Source: UBA1046 sp050945515 | Lineage (GTDB): Bacteria > Bacillota > Clostridia > Saccharofermentanales > DTU023 | DNA: 6,024 bases | Reading direction: 5' to 3' | NCBI GenBank assembly: GCA_050945515.1 | Contig: JBMNTB010000048.1 | Span: forward strand, 1 to 6,024 | Part shown: positions 1 to 6,024 of the stretch, one piece after another | How positions within the stretch are numbered: position 1 is the stretch's first letter | Layout: every line of letters begins with the position of its first letter | Notes under the pieces: generated by a model | The model's input: the letters and a program-made list of their open reading frames with translations, nothing else | Database searches by the model: none | What the model was told of the DNA's origin: nothing | Program-made: the position numbers and the translations under genes

Positions 1-35
1 TGAAATAAGGATGTTTTTAAGCACAGTATTTTCAA

Positions 36-43
36 AAAGGAGG
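36..43 (+). promoter_or_regulatory. Ribosome binding site of the binding-protein gene
   Basis: AAAGGAGG lies seven bases before the ATG at 51. It is a near-perfect Shine-Dalgarno for a low-GC Gram-positive and fixes the start of the lipoprotein. No -35/-10 pair is visible in the 35 bases upstream, so the operon promoter is probably outside the window. Confidence 0.85.
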
Positions 44-50
44 CTGTATC

Positions 51-1748
51 ATGAGAAAAGTCATTGCCTTACTGTTGATGTTATCCCTGTGTTTTTGCAT
101 GATCGCATGTAGTAAGGGAGAATCATCCAATTCTTCAACCTTTCCTGCAGAGGAATCAAGTAGCATTATTCAGGACGATGCATATTCTGAGGATTATTAT
201 ACGGTTACTATGACAGCATCATTTCCATTGTATACTGATCCTGCTGTTGCTACATCTGCTATTGAATATGTAGCAATGGCTAACTTGTATGATCCCTTAG
301 TATTTGTTGAGTTAGATGGTAGTATATCGCCGCATGTAGCAGATTCTTGGGAGATATCTGACGATGGCCTTACATATACTTTTTTCTTAAAAGAAAACAT
401 TAGTTTTCATGATGGCTCCAATTTGAATGCGGACGATGTAGCTTATAGTATGAACCGAGTTCTAGAAATGGGACAAGGTCTGTCTTACTTATACACAACA
501 TATGTTGACTCTGCTGAAGCAACAGATGAATATACTGTTGTTTTTCACATGAAACAAATATATGGTCCGTTTATAAAGGCTTTGGGATGCTTCTATATTC
601 TAAATAAGGATTTAGTTGAAGCTAATTATTCGGATGGCTTTTATGGAGAAAAAGGAGATTATGGCGCTGGATATTTGAACGATAAAGATGCTGGAAGCGG
701 ACCGTATACAATTACGGAATATGTAATGGGTGAGAGCTTTAAAGCATCAATTTATGAGGACTGGTTCAAAGGGTTTAAGGAAAATACTCCCAAATATTTA
801 CGAATTATTCCTAGTGTTGATACTGTAACTATAAAAACACTTATGGAGAATAGAACGTTAACAATTGTTGACGAATGGCAATCAACAACAACAGTCAACG
901 ATTTAGATGCAATAGAAGGTGTTGGGGTTGCTGCACTAAATATCGGCTCAATGGCATCAATTGAAATGAACACTAAAATAGCTCCTACTGATTGTAAACA
1001 TTTTAGAAAGGCAATGTCATATTTATTCGATTATAATACAGCTGTAACTCAAATATATCCGGATGCATCTATACCATTTGGTCCAATATCTAGCGTATAT
1101 GAAGGCTCCTTAGATTCTGAGCCAATGAAGTTTGACTTAGAAATGGCAAAGAGTGAACTTGCACTTTCAGAATATGCGAATCAATTAGAGGATTATACAG
1201 TTGATCTATACTGGTTAAGTGATGTGCCAGATATGGAAAAATTATCACTATTATTACAGGTGTCTGCAAAGGAAGTTGGAATAAATATTAATATAGTAAA
1301 AACTACATATATGAATTCTATTGAACTTGCAACTTCTGTTGAAACTACGCCTCACATGATGATTAGTTATCCCGCAGCCAGCTTTTCTGATGCCAGTGCT
1401 GTATTTTTGATGCGTTACCATTCAAGTAATAGTGGTACCTCGAATCAGTTTGAATGGTTGCAAAATCCAGATATTGACGAGGCAATAGAAGATGCAATTG
1501 CTACACTTGACGATAATGATAGATATGCAAAATATAGAGAGATACAGAAGAATATAATAGATTTGGCGCCGACTATTTGGATGTTTGAGAGTCCAGAATT
1601 GCGTGCATACCAAGAGGGTTTTTTGGAATGGGATGCTGCTGAAGCGGCAAAACAAGGTACTTTTAACTGTGCAGTAATTGGTCGTTATGTCTACCTCCCG
1701 GAAATGAGAATATATCCAGAAAAAAGAGCAGAATTGCTGAAAAAATAA
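51..1748 (+). CDS. ABC transporter substrate-binding lipoprotein, family 5 (peptide/nickel type)
   Basis: This is the extracytoplasmic receptor of the importer, which binds the solute and presents it to the permease pair. The 565-residue product begins with a lipoprotein signal: MRK, a hydrophobic stretch at 4-19 and a lipobox ending MIAC, so Cys20 is the likely lipidated residue. Met at -3 is less common than Leu. Residues 21-48 are a Ser/Glu/Asp-rich tether. Family-5 (SBP_bac_5) hallmarks follow: the ANLYDPLV region near 77-84, the PHVADSWEISDDGLTYTF block at about 94-111, then FHDG at 119-122 and ADDVAYSMNRVL at 127-138. A GSGPY turn is at 215-219 and the FRKAMSYLFDY helix is at 318-328. 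The length is typical of the family. An ATG with an excellent ribosome binding site sets the start. The gene is first in the operon, 159 bases before permease B. The ligand is not readable; a peptide is the family default. Confidence 0.93.
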   Translation: MRKVIALLLMLSLCFCMIACSKGESSNSSTFPAEESSSIIQDDAYSEDYYTVTMTASFPLYTDPAVATSAIEYVAMANLYDPLVFVELDGSISPHVADSWEISDDGLTYTFFLKENISFHDGSNLNADDVAYSMNRVLEMGQGLSYLYTTYVDSAEATDEYTVVFHMKQIYGPFIKALGCFYILNKDLVEANYSDGFYGEKGDYGAGYLNDKDAGSGPYTITEYVMGESFKASIYEDWFKGFKENTPKYLRIIPSVDTVTIKTLMENRTLTIVDEWQSTTTVNDLDAIEGVGVAALNIGSMASIEMNTKIAPTDCKHFRKAMSYLFDYNTAVTQIYPDASIPFGPISSVYEGSLDSEPMKFDLEMAKSELALSEYANQLEDYTVDLYWLSDVPDMEKLSLLLQVSAKEVGININIVKTTYMNSIELATSVETTPHMMISYPAASFSDASAVFLMRYHSSNSGTSNQFEWLQNPDIDEAIEDAIATLDDNDRYAKYREIQKNIIDLAPTIWMFESPELRAYQEGFLEWDAAEAAKQGTFNCAVIGRYVYLPEMRIYPEKRAELLKK

Positions 1749-1759
1749 TTTTCATGTAT

Positions 1760-1793
1760 TAGAGGGAGCAAGTAAATCATCTTGCTCCCTCTA
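1760..1793 (+). terminator. Strong stem-loop after the binding-protein gene (partial terminator or mRNA stabiliser)
   Basis: A perfect 13-bp inverted repeat (1760-1772 with 1781-1793, core GAGGGAGCAAG) encloses the eight-base loop TAAATCAT. It begins 11 bases after the binding-protein stop codon. No T-run follows (CAGTGAATGC), so it does not look like a full intrinsic terminator. In importer operons such hairpins between receptor and permease genes are known to protect the upstream mRNA or to reduce readthrough, giving more receptor than membrane parts. That role is inferred here. Confidence 0.55.
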
Positions 1794-1893
1794 CAGTGAA
1801 TGCACTATAAATAACGGTTTGATAAGCTACGTGCGACAGTATGGGTTATTGTATGTAATAGCCTTTTCGTTAGTAGCAATTATCATGATCTGT

Positions 1894-1901
1894 GGTGGTG
1901 A
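1894..1901 (+). promoter_or_regulatory. Ribosome binding site deciding the TTG start of permease B
   Basis: GGTGGTGA matches the extended Shine-Dalgarno GGAGGTGA at seven of eight bases and ends six bases before the TTG at 1908. An in-frame TGA at 1899-1901 rules out any start further upstream. The next in-frame ATG would remove the first transmembrane helix. Together these fix TTG as the start. Confidence 0.75.
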
Positions 1902-1907
1902 GATATT

Positions 1908-2930
1908 TTGGATTTATTTAAATACTTTCTAAAGCGCATCTTTTATAGTTTGTTTGTTTTATTTGGTTTATCCTTACTAATTTTTAGTATAGCACGCTCA
2001 TTGCCAGGAGATCCAGTTCGTATAGCCCTTGGTCCTAGGGCCTCTCAAGAGGCAGTAGACCAATTAAGAGAGGAAATGGATCTTGATAAGCCCCTACTAA
2101 AACAATACTCTTTATGGCTTGGAGATGTTTTTAATGGCAACCTTGGTTATTCATTAAGAACCAAGAGATCAGTGAATGAGGATTTGAAGCAATATATTCC
2201 AGGCACATTAGAGCTTATAGTTATTGCACTTATTATTGAGGCCGTAGGTGGAATTTTGTTAGGAGCCATTACTGCTAACAGTAAAAGCAAAATTCTAGGT
2301 TCAACTGTACGTATCGGTGCGTATTTGGGAATTGCCATGCCTGCCTTTATATGGTCAATATTGTTTATGTTGCTTTTCGTGCAACTGTATCCAATTTTTC
2401 CAATTATGGGCAGATTTTCTTCTAATGTACCTCAGTCTCCTATCGTGACTGGCATGATCACTATTGATAGTTTAATTGATGGTAATATTCCTGCCTTTTG
2501 GGACGCTCTAAAATATTTAGTTTTACCTGCAATTAGTTTGTCATTGTCCGGGTTGTCACAAGTTACTAGAATGATGCGATCTAGTATGTTAGAAATTTTA
2601 GATAAAGACTATATTTGGGCCGAAACTGCTTCAGGAATTCCTAGGAGAAGAATTACATACAGATATGCTCTGAAACCTGCTTTGCCATCCACAATATCTG
2701 TAATTGGGATGGACATGGCGGCTATGCTTGCTAATGCATTTTTAGTAGAAAAAGTATTTGGGTTTCCTGGATTTTCAAAATATGGCCTAGAGGCAATGTT
2801 AAATAAAGATGTAAATGCAATTGTAAGTGTAGTCTTAGTTGTAGGGATTGCTTTTGTAATGGTTAATATTGTAGTTGATATTATTAATGCAGCACTAGAT
2901 CCACGAAATAGACTTCTGGGGGGGGCATAA
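1908..2930 (+). CDS. ABC transporter permease, DppB/OppB-like
   Basis: This is one half of the inner-membrane channel, predicted to pair with the next gene's product. The 340-residue protein has the standard OppB plan: TM1 at about 9-29, then the PGDP motif (33-36) and an extracytoplasmic domain to about residue 97. Further hydrophobic segments lie near 100-122, 135-163, 200-217, 263-283 and 305-327. The cytoplasmic EAA-type coupling loop is at about 235-260, with the core AETASGIPRRR followed by YALKPAL. The family C-terminal motif DPRNRL is at 331-336. Translation starts at TTG, supported by a good Shine-Dalgarno and by the absence of any other usable start. The stop codon TAA shares its last base with the next ATG, so the two permeases are probably translationally coupled. 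The C-terminus is encoded across a run of eight G. Length and motifs are complete; no damage is seen. Confidence 0.94.
   Translation: MDLFKYFLKRIFYSLFVLFGLSLLIFSIARSLPGDPVRIALGPRASQEAVDQLREEMDLDKPLLKQYSLWLGDVFNGNLGYSLRTKRSVNEDLKQYIPGTLELIVIALIIEAVGGILLGAITANSKSKILGSTVRIGAYLGIAMPAFIWSILFMLLFVQLYPIFPIMGRFSSNVPQSPIVTGMITIDSLIDGNIPAFWDALKYLVLPAISLSLSGLSQVTRMMRSSMLEILDKDYIWAETASGIPRRRITYRYALKPALPSTISVIGMDMAAMLANAFLVEKVFGFPGFSKYGLEAMLNKDVNAIVSVVLVVGIAFVMVNIVVDIINAALDPRNRLLGGA
2918..2925 (+). repeat. G8 homopolymer at the permease B/C junction, doubling as ribosome binding site
   Basis: Eight consecutive G encode the end of permease B (Leu-Gly-Gly-Ala-stop) and lie four bases before the ATG of permease C. 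Five of them can pair with the anti-Shine-Dalgarno CCUCC through one G-U pair, and no other Shine-Dalgarno is present. The tract is therefore the likely ribosome binding site for permease C. It is also prone to replication or transcriptional slippage. Confidence 0.6.
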
Positions 2931-3808
2931 TGAAACCTACAGGTGCAAGAAGTGCTCGAGTAGATAAAATTGCAAAGCTCTGGTACCGATTTTCTAGTAA
3001 TAAAATTAGTGTTGTGGGTTTAGTGATCGTTATTCTTGTAATATTAAGTGCTATACTTGCGCCTTATATTACGCCGTATCCAGAGCATTCGGGTAGTTAC
3101 GTTGATTTTGAAAATGCATTGAAAGCTCCCGATAGATATTTTCTGTTTGGTACCGATCAGTACGGCAGAGATCAGCTAAGTAGAATCATTTTTGCTTTTA
3201 GAGGTGCACTTGTTATGAGTATAGGAGTAATAGGTGTCAGTGCTCCTGTTGGAATTTTTTTAGGCCTATTGGCGGGATACTATAAAAACACGTTGATTGA
3301 AACAATTATTATGAGATCGGTAGATATTTTTCTTTCTATTCCGTCACTTATTCTTGCTTTAACTGTAGCTTCAATTCTAACTCCAAACCTTTTTAACTCA
3401 TTAATGGCAGTGACAATTGGTTGGTGGGCATGGTATGCAAGAATTGCATATGGACTATCTTCTTCGGCTCGAAATGAGTATTATGTAAAAGCTGCTCAGG
3501 TTCTTGGTGCCAAGACTCCTCATATAATTATTAAAGAAATTCTACCCAATATAGCAGGTCCTTTATTAACAAAAATTACGCTAGATTTAGGCTTAGTTAT
3601 ACTTATTGGTGCAACACTGAGTTATGTAGGGTTAGGTGAACAACCTCCCACCCCTGCATTAGGCACTATGATTTCAGATGGAGCAGCTTATTTGCCGAAT
3701 AGTTGGTGGCTAGTAGTGTTTCCATCATTAGCGGTGTTAATCATTGTTTTATCTTTCAATCTTGTTGGAGATGGTATACAGGACATGTTAGGAAAGGGGG
3801 AGGTTTAA
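2930..3808 (+). CDS. ABC transporter permease, DppC/OppC-like
   Basis: This is the second half of the transmembrane channel. The 292-residue protein shows the OppC signature order: a basic cytoplasmic N-terminus, TM1 at about 26-46, then the conserved segment FGTDQYGRDQLSR (73-85). More hydrophobic segments lie near 92-116, 127-150, 155-175, 215-235 and 258-280. The EAA coupling loop covers about 184-211, with YYVKAAQVLGAK then ILPNIAGPLL, and contacts an ATPase. YVGLGEQPPTPALGTM (232-247) and GDGIQDML near the end are typical of the family. The usual DPR-type tail is replaced by LGKGEV. The ATG overlaps the stop of permease B by one base. The last codons contain the Shine-Dalgarno of the next gene, so B, C and D form a tightly coupled translation block. 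Confidence 0.94.
   Translation: MKPTGARSARVDKIAKLWYRFSSNKISVVGLVIVILVILSAILAPYITPYPEHSGSYVDFENALKAPDRYFLFGTDQYGRDQLSRIIFAFRGALVMSIGVIGVSAPVGIFLGLLAGYYKNTLIETIIMRSVDIFLSIPSLILALTVASILTPNLFNSLMAVTIGWWAWYARIAYGLSSSARNEYYVKAAQVLGAKTPHIIIKEILPNIAGPLLTKITLDLGLVILIGATLSYVGLGEQPPTPALGTMISDGAAYLPNSWWLVVFPSLAVLIIVLSFNLVGDGIQDMLGKGEV
3796..3804 (+). promoter_or_regulatory. Ribosome binding site of ATPase D inside the end of permease C
   Basis: GGGGGAGGT contains GGAGG at 3799-3803, eight bases before the ATG at 3812. It is embedded in the last codons of permease C. Ribosomes finishing permease C at 3808 would stop on top of it, which favours coupled translation and matched amounts of the two proteins. 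Confidence 0.8.
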
Positions 3809-3811
3809 AAT

Positions 3812-4828
3812 ATGAATTCGGACTTGCCCTTAAACCTTAATGACTCAAATAAATTAACTCTACAAATTAGGGACTTACATGTGGGTTACAAAGTTTTTGA
3901 TGGTTTAATGCATGTTTTAAATGGTATTAATCTTGAAGTTAAAAAGGGAGAAAAAATTGCAATTGTTGGTGAATCAGGTTGTGGCAAAACTACTACCATG
4001 AGGTCTATTTTGAGAGTTTTACCCAGATCTGCACGGATATTTTCAGGCGAAATTCTATATGAAGGTTCAGACATATTAAAGATGAGAAATAAAGAAATTT
4101 CTTACCTACGGCAAAAATGCATATCTATGATATTCCAAGATCCTACTGCTTCCCTTAATCCAGTATTTACGATAGGACAACAATTGAAAGATGTAATAAA
4201 AATTTCTGGACTTGTTAAAGATAAAAAAAATCGTAAAGAAAAGAATAAAAAAGCATATGAACTAGCTATTACTGCTCTGCAAGATTGTCAATTGCCTGAT
4301 CCTGAAAGAATAATGCGAAACTATCCTTTTCAACTTTCAGGCGGAATGAGACAAAGGATTTGTATTGCAATGGCTTTGAGCACTGCACGTACTATGCTAA
4401 TTGCAGATGAACCAACAACAAATATTGATGTTACAATCCAAGCTCAAATTCTTGAACTGATTGATAATATGGTTTCTGAACGAGAAGTATCTCTATTGCT
4501 AATTACACATTCTTTAGGTGTTGCGCGTGAAGTTTCTGATCGTATTGTTGTCATGTATGGGGGCGATATTATGGAATCATGTATTTCGTCGAGATTGTTT
4601 CAAAATCCCCTGCACCCTTATACAATAGGATTATTGGATGCTATTCCTAAGCTAACTGGCAATAAAGATATGAAAGAAATTCCTGGCAAAATGGTAAGTT
4701 ATTTTGATCCTCCAGATGGTTGTCGTATGGCAGGCAGGTGTTCTTTTACTAAAGATATTTGTAGAAATTTTAAACCAGATCTTCGAATGGTTGAAGAGGG
4801 CCATTATGTTGCGTGTCATATCATTTAA
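3812..4828 (+). CDS. ABC transporter ATP-binding protein, DppD/OppD-like
   Basis: This is a cytoplasmic ATPase that should pair with the product of the gene at 4882 to drive import. In the 338 residues, Walker A GESGCGKT is at 53-60 and the Q-loop Gln109 is in MIFQDP. The signature LSGGMRQR is at 175-182, which is the usual OppD form. Walker B LIADE is at 196-200 with catalytic Glu200. The switch His233 is present but reads THS rather than the common THD, and the D-loop reads TNID (203-206) rather than TALD. A lysine-rich stretch (136-147) lies between Q-loop and signature. The C-terminal Dpp/Opp extension has Cys304, Cys310, Cys317 and Cys335, the pattern associated with an iron-sulfur cluster in some family members. 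All essential ATPase residues are present, so the protein is probably active. The ATG has a strong Shine-Dalgarno, three bases after permease C ends. Confidence 0.94.
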   Translation: MNSDLPLNLNDSNKLTLQIRDLHVGYKVFDGLMHVLNGINLEVKKGEKIAIVGESGCGKTTTMRSILRVLPRSARIFSGEILYEGSDILKMRNKEISYLRQKCISMIFQDPTASLNPVFTIGQQLKDVIKISGLVKDKKNRKEKNKKAYELAITALQDCQLPDPERIMRNYPFQLSGGMRQRICIAMALSTARTMLIADEPTTNIDVTIQAQILELIDNMVSEREVSLLLITHSLGVAREVSDRIVVMYGGDIMESCISSRLFQNPLHPYTIGLLDAIPKLTGNKDMKEIPGKMVSYFDPPDGCRMAGRCSFTKDICRNFKPDLRMVEEGHYVACHII

Positions 4829-4840
4829 TAATAGAAAGGA

Positions 4841-4879
4841 ATGTTGATAGTAGTTGTTGATCGCCTATCATCTGAATAA
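4841..4879 (+). other. Possible 12-codon leader ORF before ATPase F
   Basis: ATG TTG ATA through GAA TAA encodes MLIVVVDRLSSE in a different frame from ATPase F. It stops two bases before that gene's GTG. A purine-rich GAAAGGA (4834-4840) touches the ATG with no spacer, which is too close for normal initiation at the ATG; TTG at 4844 in the same frame is slightly better placed. A weak 6-bp stem (4845-4850 with 4865-4870, loop 14) lies within it. It could deliver ribosomes by coupling to the downstream start, or it may be chance. The peptide resembles nothing I recognise. Confidence 0.2.
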
Positions 4880-4881
4880 TT

Positions 4882-5871
4882 GTGAATAATACCGAAGCAA
4901 ATAGAAAAACAAAAATCCTTGAGATTGCCGGATTAAAAAAATATTTTGCAACTAATATAAAAGGCAAACATGTTAGGGCTATAGATGGCGTTGATCTAGA
5001 TATCTATCAAGGAGAGAGTTTAGGCCTAGTGGGAGAATCGGGATCTGGTAAGAGTACGGTAGCTTACTGTATTATGGGTTTACATAAAGCGTCTGCAGGG
5101 GAAATTAACTTTAAAGGTATTCCGGTACCACCTACAGTTAAAAAACGTAGTCGCAATATAAAAAAGGATTTACAAATTGTATTCCAGGATCCTAGTACTT
5201 CACTTAACAACAAACAAAATATTAGGACAATTCTTGAATTACCTTTGAAGATTCATAAGGTTACTTCTTCAAAAAAAATGGAATCACAATGTGAGGCCCT
5301 CTTAAAGACTGTAGGGCTGCCAGATTATTATTTGAATAAGTATCCTACAAGTTTGGGGGGTGGAGAAAGACAATTGATTGCAATTGCAAGAGCTTTAGCT
5401 ACAAGACCCTCTTTAATTGTACTAGATGAGCCCACTTCTTCGTTAGATGTGTCTATTCAAGCGCAAATAATTAACAGATTGAAAGAAATACAAAGACAAA
5501 AAGAGCTTTCTTACTTATTCATTACTCATGATCTTTCGTTAATGCGTAATGTTTCTGATCGTGTTGCTATAATGTATTTAGGTAAAATAATGGAAATTGC
5601 GCCAACTAAGGACTTTTTTGAAAACCCTCGTCATCCATATACTCAAATGTTATTATCTGCTATTCCCGTAACTACTGAAGAGGAAGAAGCTATGAAACCT
5701 AAGATAATCAAATCCAAAGGAGAAATTCCGAGTCCAGTAAATATTCCTGTAGGGTGCCGCTTCAACACACGTTGTCCATTTGCAGAAGGATTATGTTTTG
5801 AAAGAGAGCCGGATAATAAAAGGGTCAATGATTTTCATATGGTTCACTGCCATAAGATTAAGAACGATTAA
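4882..5871 (+). CDS. ABC transporter ATP-binding protein, DppF/OppF-like, with degenerate signature
   Basis: This is the second cytoplasmic ATPase, expected to form a heterodimer with the D-type ATPase. In the 329 residues, Walker A GESGSGKS is at 51-58 and Gln102 lies in IVFQDP. Walker B LIVLDE is at 178-183 with catalytic Glu183, the D-loop is SSLD (186-189), and the switch His216 is in ITHDL. The signature is unusual: LGGGE at 158-162 where the family has LSGGQ, so its serine is missing. The C-terminal extension has Cys292, Cys298, Cys305 and Cys323, with exactly the same spacing as in the D protein. The start is GTG at 4882: an in-frame TGA at 4873 blocks extension, and no alternative start lies before the conserved ATPase core. 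No Shine-Dalgarno is visible just upstream, so translation may depend on coupling. It is the last recognisable gene of the operon. Confidence 0.93.
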   Translation: MNNTEANRKTKILEIAGLKKYFATNIKGKHVRAIDGVDLDIYQGESLGLVGESGSGKSTVAYCIMGLHKASAGEINFKGIPVPPTVKKRSRNIKKDLQIVFQDPSTSLNNKQNIRTILELPLKIHKVTSSKKMESQCEALLKTVGLPDYYLNKYPTSLGGGERQLIAIARALATRPSLIVLDEPTSSLDVSIQAQIINRLKEIQRQKELSYLFITHDLSLMRNVSDRVAIMYLGKIMEIAPTKDFFENPRHPYTQMLLSAIPVTTEEEEAMKPKIIKSKGEIPSPVNIPVGCRFNTRCPFAEGLCFEREPDNKRVNDFHMVHCHKIKND

Positions 5872-6024
5872 GTGATTTACTATTTTAGACAATGATTTGG
5901 AATATAGAATGTGCAAATGATCATTGATCTCTTTTGAATTTGAATAGACATATACCGTAATCATAAAGAACTTTGATAATATAATAGAAAGACCTATGAC
6001 AAGTGAAATTATTTACAGCTTCTC
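5872..6024 (+). other. AT-rich region downstream of the operon
   Basis: No ORF is supported here. An inverted repeat CAATGAT/ATCATTG (5890-5896 with 5920-5926, loop 23) and an overlapping 10-bp palindrome AATGATCATT (5916-5925) are present. The sequence then runs into TCTCTTTT, but the stem is too weak and open to call a terminator. A TATAAT hexamer at 5980-5985 could be a -10 box for a gene beyond the window; no -35 is found at a proper distance. Confidence 0.4.

Larger units (their letters stand above)
1749..1907 (+). other. Intergenic region between binding protein and permease B
   Basis: This 159-base stretch has no credible ORF. It holds the strong hairpin at 1760-1793, a tiny AGTG/CACT hairpin directly after it (1795-1806), and a weak 7-bp hairpin with one G-U pair (1844-1850 with 1857-1863) followed by TTTT. 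A possible secondary promoter, TTGCTC (1782-1787), 18 bases, then TATAAA (1806-1811), is poor at -35 and overlaps the hairpin arm. I do not call it as a promoter. The arrangement suggests differential expression of the first gene. Confidence 0.5.

Noticed and set aside
197..400. Minus-strand open frame inside the binding-protein gene, and similar ones at 752-973, 1422-1655, 2147-2338, 3886-4074 and 5643-5828
   Set aside because: All lie fully inside strongly supported + strand genes, have no recognisable domains and are explained as shadow frames.
1782..1811. Promoter-like TTGCTC, 18 bases, TATAAA upstream of permease B
   Set aside because: The -35 matches consensus poorly and is embedded in the arm of the 13-bp hairpin; AT-rich DNA yields such -10 boxes by chance.
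1844..1867. Second terminator-like hairpin GGTTATT/AATAGCC followed by TTTT
   Set aside because: Only seven pairs, AU-rich with one G-U pair, and just four T; too weak to call as a separate terminator.
2041..2052. Palindrome-like CCTCTCAAGAGG within permease B
   Set aside because: It lies in well-conserved coding sequence, has a two-base centre and has no partner sites; chance is the best explanation.
51..5871. Idea that the operon is a nickel or other specialised importer or part of a novel system
   Set aside because: No adjacent regulator, metal-binding signature or accessory gene is visible; everything fits a standard Dpp/Opp-type importer, and the substrate cannot be resolved from sequence alone.
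5973..6000. Promoter-like TTGATA, 16 bases, TATGAC near the window end
   Set aside because: The -10 is a weak match, the nearby TATAAT has no proper -35, and no gene start is visible before the window ends.

Overview
The window is AT-rich DNA carrying one compact operon, all genes on the + strand, for a five-component peptide-type (Dpp/Opp family) ABC importer. The gene order is the family's usual one: substrate-binding lipoprotein, permease B, permease C, ATPase D, ATPase F. Strong AGGAGG-type ribosome binding sites, AT-rich codon choice and a lipid-anchored rather than free periplasmic binding protein suggest a low-GC Gram-positive host, probably a clostridial Firmicute. That placement is inference from composition and signals, not from a marker gene.

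Layout. Positions 1-50 hold leader sequence with a textbook ribosome binding site but no visible promoter. Positions 51-1748 encode the binding lipoprotein. A 159-base gap follows; it contains a perfect 13-bp stem-loop without a U-tract and no gene. Permease B (1908-2930) starts at TTG. It overlaps permease C (2930-3808) by one base, just after a run of eight G. ATPase D (3812-4828) starts three bases after permease C stops, with its ribosome binding site inside the end of the permease C gene. A 53-base gap holds a possible 12-codon mini-ORF before ATPase F (4882-5871), which starts at GTG with no recognisable Shine-Dalgarno. The last 153 bases are AT-rich, with an inverted repeat and a short palindrome but no gene or clear terminator.

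How the parts work together. The lipoprotein should capture substrate outside the membrane and deliver it to the B/C permease heterodimer. The D/F ATPase heterodimer powers transport. Both ATPases have the C-terminal four-cysteine segment typical of Dpp/Opp ATPases. The substrate cannot be read from the sequence; peptides are the default for the family, but nickel, glutathione and some sugars are moved by relatives.

This is mainly an ordinary nutrient-uptake operon and I do not see a new system in it. The points worth a second look are a degenerate ABC signature in ATPase F (LGGGE instead of LSGGQ), D-loop and H-loop variants in ATPase D, the G8 tract at the B/C junction that could slip into an in-frame fusion, and the unusual translation start of ATPase F.
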